In this document: in pieces, positions 1 to 8,353 of the stretch
Layout of the letters: each line of letters starts with the position of its first letter
Numbering within the stretch: the stretch's first letter is position 1
Assembly (NCBI GenBank): GCA_049999725.1
Contig: JBNGIS010038536.1
Span: 1 to 21,293, forward strand
DNA: 21,293 bases
Direction: 5' to 3'
Source of the DNA: Haplomitrium mnioides
Taxonomy: Eukaryota > Marchantiophyta > Haplomitriopsida > Calobryales
Notes under the pieces: generated by a model
Database searches by the model: none
Seen by the model: only the letters and a program-made list of their open reading frames with translations
Told to the model about the DNA's origin: nothing
Program-made: the position numbers and the translations under genes

Positions 1-1168
1 TATAATCCTAACCCTCAAGTAACTCTTTTGATGGAAACTTGGAATTTCAAAATATTTTTGCAACAAGCCCCTCTATGGTTCAAGGGATACATGATATTTC
101 CTTGAATCAACAATTCAAGCTCTAATTGAATGATCTCTAAGCAAAGATTTGGAGTAAACAATTTTCAACAGATGAATTTTGGCTACCACTGAATGGTATT
201 TGTCAACTGAAGTGCCTACCTGAAGTGGACAAAGAAGTTTTAAGTTCAATGTTGATTCCTCTTAAATCATATTCTAAAATCAAACAATCTCAAAAGGAAG
301 AAAGAGAAGTTGATGTCAAGAAAGTGGTCTTTGCAATAAGAGACAACATAAGTAAGAACTGCTATAAGTTCTTTACACATTGTGATATTCATCAGTGGAA
401 TGACTTTTTTCTTGCCCAACAAGAGATTGTGGCCTCCATCCTTGAGAACAAAAGACAAGCACTCAAAGCGAAATTCACCTTTCCAACTTCACAACCGACA
501 AACACTTGTAGCAATTCTCGAAATGTTTGTCTAAGTTCTCAACTTGATGCTCAATAGACTAAAGAAGATACTCTAGTACAACAATTACTTTCTACACGTT
601 GAGCAATCTATGATTGAGCACCTAGGCCACGAGAAGGACTCTTGCGTACAATGCTCGATATGAGCACAAATTTGGCAATCTATATGAGATGAAAGCTGGA
701 ATGTTTATTTGTGCTGTTGCATCTTTGGATCCAAAGGGCAGACCATTTTGGGTTGCCAAAGTCCTCCAAGTTTTTTCATTCGATGAGGAAGAACCCCCAA
801 ACCCGAAACGAGTATATGTTCAATGGTTTGGTTGTGAGGATGAGGATGCATTTTACGGGCAATACTTCCCAAAAAAAATAGCGGCAACAATAAGGAAATG
901 CAAATCCAAGTTACATATTGACGTACTTGGTGTGACACAAATCACGATTTTGTTTTTTGATTTTCTTCTTACATAAAAAAACCAATTGAGAAAAAAAACC
1001 ATTCTATCTACCATTAAATCAAATCTATTTGAGTGTGAAAGACAAAAAGCAATCAATCCTGATATATTTAAAAAAGATTCAATAACTGTCATTAACACTA
1101 AGACAGATCAAGTAAATCTTGATGAATCTTCTAAAGCTGAATTCAAAGAAGTCGAGAGAAGTGACTAA
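1..1168 (+). pseudogene. DUF7869-type transposase-like protein, C-terminal part, degraded (left copy)
   Basis: Reading mainly forward, the segment encodes in order: a piece around METWNFKIFLQQ (about 31-66); a 110-residue open stretch (225-557); a short divergent linker; a 95-residue open stretch (689-976) with GMFICAVASLDPKGRPFWVA and VQWFGCEDEDAFYGQYFP; and a tail with PIEKKTILSTIKSNLFECER ending ...VERSD and a TAA at 1166-1168. The same protein, same order and same C-terminus are found on the minus strand at 18547-17454. The family link comes from the right copy, which keeps the LPPTLYLQLDN core. The WVAKVL...VQWF part resembles small chromatin-reader-like folds (BAH/PWWP style), which is inference. 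Internal stops and frame changes make it a pseudogene. Family assignment is by memory of sequence style, not a search. Confidence 0.65.
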
Positions 1169-1207
1169 AGAAATTTATTTTATATTGTGTATTTTCAATT
1201 ATATTTT

Positions 1208-1212
1208 AATTT
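1208..1212. repeat. Target site duplication AATTT (left)
   Basis: AATTT directly precedes the TG of the left LTR and is repeated at 7182-7186 directly after the CA of the right LTR. The uninterrupted right arm has AACTT (reverse complement of 17391-17395) at the same place, confirming the insertion point. Confidence 0.93.
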
Positions 1213-1320
1213 TGTTATCGCATTAGCGCCACACACATACACACAAGAGTCTCCAAGACAAATGAGTAGAATGAATCATAGATGACTACTTACATAGGGT
1301 ATATAAATGTCCCTATAACA
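1213..1320 (-). repeat. 3' LTR of copia element (108 bp)
   Basis: Starts TGTTATC and ends ATAACA, a short inverted terminus typical of LTRs. It matches 7083-7181 almost throughout, including the CACACACATACACACAAGAG block. It carries an extra 9 bp near 1262, which looks like a local duplication of AATGA-type sequence. It is very short for a plant copia LTR. Confidence 0.93.
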
Positions 1321-1329
1321 CTCCTCTTT
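1321..1329 (-). other. Polypurine tract of copia element
   Basis: On the minus strand AAAGAGGAG lies directly against the TG of the 3' LTR, the expected place for the primer of plus-strand synthesis. Position and composition both fit. Confidence 0.75.
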
Positions 1330-1807
1330 AGCTGATTCTTCTTCTAATAATAAGCCATTTTTAGGACTATATGCTATGTAAGTCCTTAGTTCAAATCCTA
1401 TGCTATGTGTGGTCTCATTAAAACCCTATCACTTTCTTCCGAGGGAAAGAGTGCCACCATATAATTTGATGTGTAATAATAAAAAATATGACGATAGTGT
1501 GTGGAGTGTGTGTGTGTGTAAGTAACAAAAGTCAAAAGTGTCAAAATTTGTTGCTTTGAAAGTAAAGCTATAATATGGTGTTGTTACGTGGTGTTGTTGC
1601 GTCCTCTTCTTGTGTTCTAAAGATCTGTCTGAAAAAATAATATTAGCCTCAAAAGTTGAGAAGTGATGTCAGCTTTTGATATAATCTTTTCCTGCCATTA
1701 CCTATATGACATTTCAGACAGATAAGATATTTTTCAAAATAAATGATTGAATATGCAGTCATTGATCTTCATGACTAAAGGTCAGAGAGAAAAAAAAATA
1801 TAAGCAA
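1330..1807 (-). other. Copia 3' untranslated region
   Basis: This stretch lies between the RNase H remnant and the polypurine tract. I see no coding match. It holds a short GT run near 1500-1520 and AT-rich sequence. There is nothing else I can support. Confidence 0.5.
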
Positions 1808-2345
1808 TCATTGTTTGCTGCTTTGGTGCAATTTAGATAGTCTTTGTAAACCAAGCCCTTGAGTATGTGCAATGTACAGAGTAGATGGAAGTGGTTTGGT
1901 GAAGATATCTGCTTTGTTATCTTTACTTACTATCCATTGGACATTTATTCTGTCACCGTGTTGCTCATGGGTGTAAAAGAGTTTAGGGGCAATGTGCTTA
2001 ATCATGTCGCCCTTGAGCAATTTGGTTGATGCATGGTCAATTTTCCTCGTATATTATTGTAGGGGATTGAAGTAAATATTGGTTTGTATTGATGTTGATA
2101 TGATGAATGAGTTGTCAAAGCCATATACATTCCCTACTAGCCTCATAGAGTACTATGATTTCTATATGGTTAGTCGAGGTAGTTATAATGGTCTGTTTGG
2201 TGCCTTTCCATGAGACAACAATGCTTCTTTTAAGGAAGATGTATCTTGTTTGAGACTTTGCGTCATCAAGATTAGATAAATATCTAGCGTCAACATAACT
2301 GACAATATCATTCATTGCATTTATGGAGAAGAAGAGTCCCATATC
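1808..2345 (-). pseudogene. Copia RNase H domain, degraded
   Basis: Two open stretches make a copia-type RNase H. The upstream part (2342-2115) reads YVDARYLSNLDDAKSQTRYI, then SWKGTKQTIITTSTNHIEI and ASRECIWL, matching the family pattern of an aspartate-containing start, a SQTGY-like block, and the SNHAE and ASRECVWL blocks. The linking stretch near 2035-2070 reads PTIIYEEN in another frame (family PTxIYEDNAACI). The downstream part (2020-1808) reads HIAPKLFYTHEQ and SKDNKADIFTKPLPS, the classic KHIxxKxFYTHE...DNxADxFTKxLP ending. At least two frame changes separate the pieces. The enzyme would remove the RNA template during reverse transcription; this copy is dead. Confidence 0.93.
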
Positions 2346-2386
2346 TTTGTACCTTTCAGGTATCTAAAAATGTGTTTGAGTCCATT

Positions 2387-4130
2387 CTAGTGGCAAATGG
2401 TGGGCTGAGAACTTTGCCTTGTGAGCATGTTCACTACAAAAGATATATCAGGTCTATTCTGATTTGCAAGATACATGAGGGCTCTTATTGCCGAAAGATA
2501 TGGTTTTTGTAATCGTAGAGTTTGTTCATGTTCTTTTTTCTTTCCAAACATGTCCTTGGTTGGGTCCAAAGATCTCATTTCTATGGGAGTGCTCGTCGGA
2601 TGAGCATTGCCCATATTGAATTGTTTGAGAATCTTGGCCGTATATGTGGACTCGTGGATCAGAATCCTATTAAGCAGATGCTCAAACTGGATGTCAAGAC
2701 AGAAATCAAGTTCTCCAATGTCTTGCATTTCAAATATGTCTTTGAGTTTGGCGATTGTGCTGGCAACTAGAGTTTTTGTGCCAAAAATATTTAGGTTGTC
2801 TACATAAAGTGCAATTATAACATATTTAGAGCCTTGATGTTTCATGAACAGGCATGGAGCAATGTCATCATTTGTAAAATTCAATGCCATCATCTCTGGT
2901 ACAAATCTCTGGTACCAATTTCTACCACTCTATTTGAGCCCATATATAAATCTCAAGACTTGAACTGCCATTTGTATGCCTGATTGATCAATTGGTGATC
3001 CAGATTCATTAGTAGAATGCTTTGCCAACTTCACATTTTCATGTGGTATAATTTGAAAATGTATACTCTATTGTTGCTCATGAAGCTTGTATATATGTGG
3101 GACTAAAGATCCACTCTATTATTGCTTATGAAGCTTGTATATATGTGGGACTAAAGGTCCTCTGTAATGCTGTGTGCTCAGCAAATTGGCTAGCTGGAAT
3201 AAAGGTTCTTTGAACTTCTGCTTGCTTAGGGAATGCATTGGCTGGATTAAAGGTCCTTTGGAATGCTGCTTGCTCAACAAATGCATTGGTTGGACTAAAG
3301 GTCCTTTGAAATCATTATGCAACTTGCTTTCCATCATTTGGCATTGTCTTTTCGACATGAAGACTAAAGGTTCTTTCTGGATTGGCAGGGACCTTTTCCG
3401 GACAAAAGGTTCTTTCATTTGTTGGGCATTGAGGACAAAAGGTCCTTTTCCCAAATTGAGGTTTTGGTGGACAAAAGGTCCATTTTGAATCATTGTGCCG
3501 CTGTGGAATAAAGGTCCATTTTTATATTGCATATCATGAGGGACAAAAGGTCTAACCTCAAAATTAGGCCATGAGAGACAAAAGGTCCAATCTCAGTATG
3601 TGAGCCATGAGAGACAAAAGATCTAATCTGAGTATTTGGGTTGCTATGACTAAAGGTCCATATGCATTGTGGTTGTTCTCCCCTTGAATGTGAAATTCCA
3701 TTCTTGATATGAGTTTGGAGGGTGCCTTCTAAAAAATTGGGTGTCTAGAGTGCCATATAAGTAGACAGTGATGACGTTCATGATGTGCATAGTAAGATGG
3801 AATTGGATAGCAAATGCCATCATGTATTTGTAAGCTATAGTGTCTATGACATGTGAGTATGTGAGGTCATAATCACATCTAGGGATCTAAGTGTATCCTT
3901 TGGCTACTAATCTTGCCTTATATTGTGTGACATCACCTTTCGCACTATATTTGCAGACAAAAATAAATCTGTAATCTGTGAGATGCATGTCGGAAAGTGC
4001 TGGCATAACAGATCCAAATACTTGTTGTTGTATGAGAGAGTCAAGTTTTGAATTTATTACTTTCTCCCATTGGGGCTAATTGGTTCTTGATTGTGCTTCT
4101 CGTACAGATAAAGGATCAGGTGTATAATTG
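2387..4130 (-). pseudogene. Copia reverse transcriptase, degraded and expanded by an internal repeat
   Basis: Reading from 4130 down: PQWEKVINSKLDSLIQQQVF, YKARLVAKGYT, CDYDLTYSHVIDTIAYKYMM, and MHIMNVITVYLYGTLD, which is the motif A region. About 700 bp of tandem repeat follows. Reading then resumes at FIYGLK-stop-SGRNWYQRF and ALYVDNLNIFGT (motif C), and ends with RALMYLANQNRPDISFVVNM. Family members have only about 30 residues between the motif A region and YGLKQSG. Two catalytic aspartates appear changed: MDV is MNV, and YVDD is YVDN. Several in-frame stops sit where the family has Gln or Trp (TAG for CAG or TGG). It is clearly a copia reverse transcriptase and clearly inactive. Confidence 0.95.
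3069..3690 (-). repeat. In-frame tandem repeat array inside the reverse transcriptase (48-bp and 36-bp units)
   Basis: The core AAAGGTCC or a one-base variant occurs at 3105, 3153, 3201, 3249, 3297, 3366, 3405, 3438, 3474, 3510, 3546, 3581, 3617 and 3652. Spacings are 48 four times, then 69, 39, 33, 36, 36, 36, 35, 36, 35. On the minus strand one frame is open for 137 residues (3532-3119), and the core always reads (K/N/R)-(G/E)-P-(L/F), as in KGPLVQPMHLLSKQHS and KGPLIQPMHSLSKQ. The core AAAGGtCCTTT is nearly palindromic, so the plus strand also reads TKGPL or TKGPF. The array sits exactly between the motif A region and the YGLK block. Confidence 0.9.
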
Positions 4131-4204
4131 TCTATTGATTGTGATACAGAGAATGCAAATAAATCATCCATAGTGGTCTGGGTTCTGTCCCATATTTGAT
4201 CGAT

Positions 4205-4545
4205 ATGGGAATCGTCAATTGTTATTTCATTGTTTTCTGTTGGCGTGCAAGGATGTCAGTAATTTTGGCCTATTCTTTGAGCCTTTAAGTCTGCCACATT
4301 TTGCTTTAGGATGTGTTTTAGGGGCTGGTATGTCGGTTTTTTGAAGTTGTGTTGGTGCATTGGTAGCTTCAATATGTGATTTGGTGATGTTGGCTGTATT
4401 GTTAAATGCATCAAACATTTTGATTAATGTTTGTTGTAAATAGAGGAGTCGTCTGACTTTGGCATCGGATTGTCTGTTTCGTTGGTCGAAGTCTGATGGC
4501 AAGTGCTGGTGCCATATTAAGTTGTCCTCATATTTGGGTTGTACA
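4205..4545 (-). pseudogene. Copia integrase C-terminal tail and linker to reverse transcriptase
   Basis: A 91-residue open stretch (4502-4227) contains QSDAKVRRLLYLQQ, MFDAFNNTANITKSHIEATN and a basic CGRLKGSKNRPK block. Plant copia polyproteins have a very similar segment (a VxRIxxLQ block, DAFxD...VTKSHIxAANxP, then GRPKGSKN) after the integrase core and before reverse transcriptase. The zinc-binding and catalytic parts of integrase are absent upstream: the gag remnant ends near 4560 and this tail begins almost at once. It is best read as the right edge of an internal deletion of roughly 2 kb, a size inferred from family length. Confidence 0.85.
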
Positions 4546-4559
4546 GCTTTGTCCTCTTA

Positions 4560-5076
4560 TGTCAGATGTGGAAAATATTCTTCAAAGAATTGACAGTCTA
4601 CGAATCGAGACTTAAACACATAAGAGATTGCTCACAGAAAAAGTCGATAGAGTTTTCTCTATCTATTCTTCATCGGTCACGGAGTGGCCACAGATTGCCA
4701 ATTGTGAGAAAATGCAAAATAGTTTGTTGTTGTAATTTACTATGGACGTATGGTCATGAACTCAAAGACTAATCCAATTGTGACTCGCTGCAGGGATTGC
4801 CATGCTTGTCAGATGGTCAAATCTGAGTTTCAGTTCTTCCTACAATAGGTGAGGACTATTATAGTTTAGGTATTGGAGTCTCAGAGGTTCCACCAGGTGG
4901 TGTCAAATCAGAATGAGGGCTCGGACTGCATCACAAGGGGTGACATTATTGTCAGTGTTGAGTATTTCACGGATACCCTTGGATGTCAAATATATTGTGA
5001 TGTCTAGTAACCATGATGAGTAGTTGGATCCATCCAATCTCAGTGCTTGGAATTTTAGAGATTCGGTGGATGCCAT
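4560..5076 (-). pseudogene. Copia gag N-terminal part, degraded
   Basis: The ATG at 5076 begins MASTESLKFQALRLDGSNYS followed by SWLLDITIYLTSKG, the usual start of plant copia gag (MASxxxLKFxALxxxGxNYxxW...LxAKG). The stretch upstream to 5202 is also open, but the family start is at 5076. After an in-frame TGA near 4903, reading continues in the same frame with HHLVEPLRLQYLN, EELKLRFDHL, NYNNKLFCIFSQLAICG and IEKTLSTFSVSNLL, again with stops at places where the family has Trp or other residues. Gag would form the particle that packages the RNA. The CCHC zinc knuckle end is missing. Confidence 0.92.
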
Positions 5077-7082
5077 TTGTAGGTCTGTGCTACGTTTTGC
5101 TGAGAATGCATGTGAATGAGAAAGATGAACCATATTGTCTGGCAAATGCAGCTGCTGGGTCAGGGCTTTGATTGTTTGTACTTGGTACAGATTGGTGATC
5201 AATTTGAGTTTCAGTCAATCACAGACCCATGTACATGTTTATGTTTTCTGCCTTAAGCAAAAAAATCAAAAACTGAAATGAAAAACAGGAAAGAATTGAC
5301 TAAGTGCGAGTCAATCGGTATATACTATCGAGAAATGAAATAAGAAATTGAGGTTGCTAATCAATAAAAAAATTGCCTTGTATAAGTATGTCTCTATTGC
5401 TTCTTATGTGCTCGTAGGGTGTCCTCCCAGAGCTTTCCTTGTGTGAGCCTAGTCCCCAATCGTTGTGGTGCCTCTTTGCAATATTGTTTCTGTGAAGAAA
5501 GAAAAAGTAAAAGTTGCAAGTTTGGCCAGATAGGGGTTTAGCTTGTGGAGGTGATAGGGGCCAATGTTTTTTGTTACTATGAGTTGCCTGTATTCTCTGT
5601 AAGAAGAATTTCAGAATCAAAGAGTATGTCCCTTGTGAGGGATAGATTCATTCGGAGAAAAGAAAAAAAATCAATCAAAGATAATCAAGAGATGGGTTGA
5701 GAAAATTGAACCACAAAGTTTTGGAACATAAAGTGGGAGAACCTTACGTAGCAAGATGCATTGTTTCCCTTCTGTTGAATGTCGATATAGCTCTGTGTAG
5801 TCGCCTATGTGAAGGTATCTTTCATCAAAAGTATCTCTGGTTGAGTCCCCATTGTTGCATGAACAAGTGAGTTGAACTTGTGCACAGGTATGTGTGGCAT
5901 GTGCCTTGTCTCTCCCTTGCTTAGAGGGTGCTTTTGTCGTGAGGGACAGTAGAGAACCAAAACAGTAGCAAGGTAATATGAGAAACTGAGAAGGAAAGAA
6001 CAATAGTAAGGTAGTAAGCTTGGATGCTTATCCTTCAATGTTAGAAACGAACGAAAGAAGGTAAGATGAAAGAGTCTAGTATAGGGGTTTGTATACTCTG
6101 GTATCAAAGAAGAATGGGTGTATATGTTGGTGTTGTCTCCTGTGCTGGATAGTTCCTAGCAAAGAAAATGGAGAAGACAAGAGTCTCACGAAGAACCACA
6201 GATTGAGATAGTGAAGAGAGATAACAATGGTTCGTGAGTAGACAAGATGTTAGTGTAGAAATGTAGCAATGGAAACAAAACAAAAAAGAAGAGTATGACT
6301 TGATAAGTGTTGTTGTCAAAGAGTAGGAGGGATAGACAGCTTTAGCTTATCATAAGTGAGGAACAAAAGCAAACAAGGAGGGTACAATGCAAGTCAGCCT
6401 CGGGCAAGCACAGAGTATTGTGGTGCTCTGTTGGAGTCAACGAGTAAAGAAGGTAGTGAACCAATGCTGCGCGGATGTCGTCAAATAGAGGGAAAAAAAA
6501 GGAAAGATCACCCGTGAGGTCGCAGTGGGAAGTGTCACGCAGATGAGTAGGGAGGCGTCGAGCGGATAAAAGAATGGTCACCAAGCATAAGAGCCAGTAT
6601 TTGCCAAGCAAAGAGGTAAGAGGTTTGCCAAACACGGAACACGAGGTCGCCAAGTTAATGAGAAGAACATCGTCAAACCAAAGAGCAAGGATTGGTCAAA
6701 CAGATGAGCAAGAAATCGCCATGCAAGGCGTCGAGCTGCGGCGGCTTTGAAAGTGAGCAAAACGTTGAACAAAGAGCTAGGGTCGCAAAGATGAGTGCAC
6801 CCTAGTTTGTATGGGAGGTATTAAAAAGGAAAGAAAAAAAAGATGAATGAAGAGCAAATGGTGAGAGGAAAAAGATAAAAAGTAATGCTCAAGAGATGCT
6901 CATTAGAAAAATAGATAAGAAAAAATGATGTTGTGGCAGAGAAGTGGAGAAAAGTTCAGCGTCGAGAGAAAGAAAATGTGAGTATGCAAATGACAAGTAC
7001 GAGGGAGCTTCCTCATGTGTTGGTGCGGATTGAGCGCATGCGGGGAAAAAAAATTTCTGTGGAGTCCGTTGTGCTGGTAACG
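5077..7082 (-). other. Long 5' leader of copia element
   Basis: About 2 kb separate the 5' LTR from the gag start. On the minus strand it is pyrimidine-rich (the plus strand is GA-rich). Minus-strand open stretches of up to 110 codons occur, but none resembles a known protein and they overlap in different frames, so I do not call genes. A degenerate 23-bp tandem array lies within it (6577-6781). I could not see a standard primer site next to the LTR. Confidence 0.6.
6577..6781 (-). repeat. Degenerate 23-bp tandem array in copia leader
   Basis: Plus-strand units begin with GTCAA, GCCAA or a variant at 6577, 6603, 6627, 6649, 6672, 6695, 6718, 6741 and 6764, giving spacings of 26, 24, 22, 23, 23, 23, 23, 23. 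Clear examples are GTCAAACCAAAGAGCAAGG at 6672 and GTCAAACAGATGAGCAAG at 6695. A purine-rich GAGCAAG-like block follows each start. Weaker units may extend left to about 6534. Confidence 0.6.
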
Positions 7083-7181
7083 TGTTATCCTATGAGTGCC
7101 ACACACATACACACAAGAGTCTCCAAGACGAATGAATCATAGATGACTACTTACATAGGGTATATATATGTCCCTATAACA
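7083..7181 (-). repeat. 5' LTR of copia element (99 bp)
   Basis: Starts TGTTATC and ends ATAACA and is a direct copy of 1213-1320. The sequence just outside it towards the leader (minus strand CGTTACCAGCACAACGG) does not begin with TGG, so no usual tRNA-iMet primer site is visible. Confidence 0.93.
7160..7170 (-). promoter_or_regulatory. Possible TATA box of copia 5' LTR
   Basis: On the minus strand CATATATATAC lies about 12-22 bases inside the 5' LTR, a plausible core promoter for the short LTR. The 3' LTR has a one-base change here (ATTTATAT). The call rests only on the motif and its place. Confidence 0.4.
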
Positions 7182-7186
7182 AATTT
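7182..7186. repeat. Target site duplication AATTT (right)
   Basis: This is the second copy of the 5-bp duplication flanking the copia element, paired with 1208-1212. Confidence 0.93.
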
Positions 7187-7580
7187 AAGATTATTATTTT
7201 ATAAAGTATATGAGAATGTTATGAATAAAATTTATTGAATTTATCTGCCACCTTGAGCTTTTAAGTGTAAATCATTCCAAGTTGAATGCTATTTTTTGTA
7301 AATGAAACTTTAATCTTTAGTTAATGTTTTCATTTGGTTTGTAAAATATTTTCTTATTCAAAATCTGATTATGTTCTTTTCTAGTTTAGTGCTTAGTAGA
7401 AGAGTTTAAGGTTATTGTATTTCTAAAGCATCTGCCCAAATTGACTACTTATCTTTTGCTTGTAAGGACCCGTTTTACTTTTAGATTCCGAATTAGAAAA
7501 CAAAACCTTTAGAGTGAATAGAGTTTGTTGCAAAAATATAACCTTTAGCGCCTACATCCTCGATAGTAGAAGTCTGAAGC

Positions 7581-7594
7581 CTATGCATGCATAG
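7581..7594. repeat. Perfect palindrome CTATGCATGCATAG
   Basis: This is the perfect member of a dispersed near-palindrome family. Other members, most differing by one to four bases, start at 7707, 7759, 8081, 16219, 16429, 16750, 16802, 16927, 19456, 19491 and 19584. All lie in the two DUF7869-type copies, none in the copia, gypsy or satellite parts. Confidence 0.85.
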
Positions 7595-7676
7595 ACTTTG
7601 ATTCGCAAGTCAAAATGTCGTGTGTGCAAAAACTCTCATGTGGAACTTCAAACTTAGGTTCTTGATATTCTTTGTT

Positions 7677-7780
7677 GTGGAGTGTTCAGATGGTGAGCTT
7701 GGATTCCTTTGCGCGCATAGACTTTGGGGTGGAGTGTTCAGATGTTGAGCTTGGATTCCTATGTGCGCATGGACTTTGGG
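7677..7780 (+). repeat. 52-bp tandem duplication, left arm
   Basis: Units 7677-7728 and 7729-7780 both read GTGGAGTGTTCAGATG, a short block, then GAGCTTGGATTCC and a near-palindrome ending in GCAT(A/G)GACTTTGGGG. The right arm has the same two-unit duplication at 16739-16842. Confidence 0.9.
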
Positions 7781-8253
7781 GTGGAAGTCCAAGCATTCCA
7801 CACGTTCTACTTCTCAAATACAACCTCAAGCTTCTACATACAAAGACTATTGATTATAACTTAGTTTCTACACTGGTCATAAACTCTTTTGTAGAACTAG
7901 AAACCTTTGTTTAGTAGAATCAAGTCAAAAACTTGGAGATATTTCTTGTTTACACTCTTAATTCAATCTCCTTAGCCATTGTCTTTTCGATTTTGAATTA
8001 TGATTCTTTTGTGTATATGTTTCGTTGAATTATAAAATATTGTTCAACTCTAAAATCTTTCTTTTTAAGCCCACTTTAACTTTTGCGTGCATGGATTTTC
8101 AACTACAAATGAAGTTTTTTTCTTGCTTGAACTCGAAAATAGAGCTCCTAAATACATCCAATGTTTTACTTTGTTGGTTTCTGTGTCTACGATTGCAAAC
8201 TCATTCACTTAACTTCTAGTTCAATTGGGTTTTTTCCTCATGTTTTGTAATTT

Positions 8254-8353
8254 NNNNNNNNNNNNNNNNNNNNNNNNNNNNNNNNNNNNNNNNNNNNNNN
8301 NNNNNNNNNNNNNNNNNNNNNNNNNNNNNNNNNNNNNNNNNNNNNNNNNNNNN
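8254..8353. other. Assembly gap (100 Ns)
   Basis: Exactly 100 Ns, the conventional placeholder for a gap of unknown size. The matching part of the right arm, 16033-16268, suggests about 236 bp are really missing if this arm has no further insertion. Confidence 0.98.

Larger units (their letters stand above)
1213..7181 (-). mobile_element. Ty1/copia LTR retrotransposon, internally deleted, minus strand
   Basis: A 5969-bp element is bounded by direct LTRs (1213-1320 and 7083-7181) that start TGTTATC and end ATAACA, with a 5-bp AATTT duplication on each side. On the minus strand the order is 5' LTR, about 2 kb of leader, gag (from 5076), integrase C-terminal tail, reverse transcriptase, RNase H, polypurine tract and 3' LTR. 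Integrase before reverse transcriptase is the Ty1/copia order. The gag zinc knuckle, protease and integrase catalytic core are absent. All coding parts carry stops or shifts, so it cannot act on its own. The LTRs differ by about six substitutions in 99 bp plus one 9-bp indel, so the insertion is old. It lies inside the left arm of the inverted repeat. Confidence 0.95.
7187..8253 (+). other. Non-coding 3' tail of left arm
   Basis: It aligns in reverse with 17390-16269 of the right arm. I see no protein match, and open stretches here are short and not conserved between the arms. It contains a 52-bp tandem duplication (7677-7780) and several near-palindromes of the CTATGC-RY-GCATAG type at 7581, 7707, 7759 and 8081. 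It is best read as the 3' untranslated or subterminal part of the repeat family. Confidence 0.7.

Noticed and set aside
2522-2807. Two plus-strand open stretches (82 and 66 codons)
   Set aside because: They are antisense shadows of the copia reverse transcriptase.
3174-3488. 104-codon plus-strand open stretch rich in TKGPF/TKGPL
   Set aside because: It is the antisense of the in-frame copia repeat array. The quasi-palindromic core AAAGGtCCTTT makes both strands read KGP.
5357-6772. Several minus-strand open stretches of 64-110 codons in the copia leader
   Set aside because: They overlap in different frames, are pyrimidine-biased and resemble no protein, so they are read as leader sequence, not genes.
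7610-7914. Open stretches over the 52-bp duplication in both directions, also in the right arm at 16620-17029
   Set aside because: The frames exist because the repeat unit lacks stops. They have no family match and differ outside the duplication.
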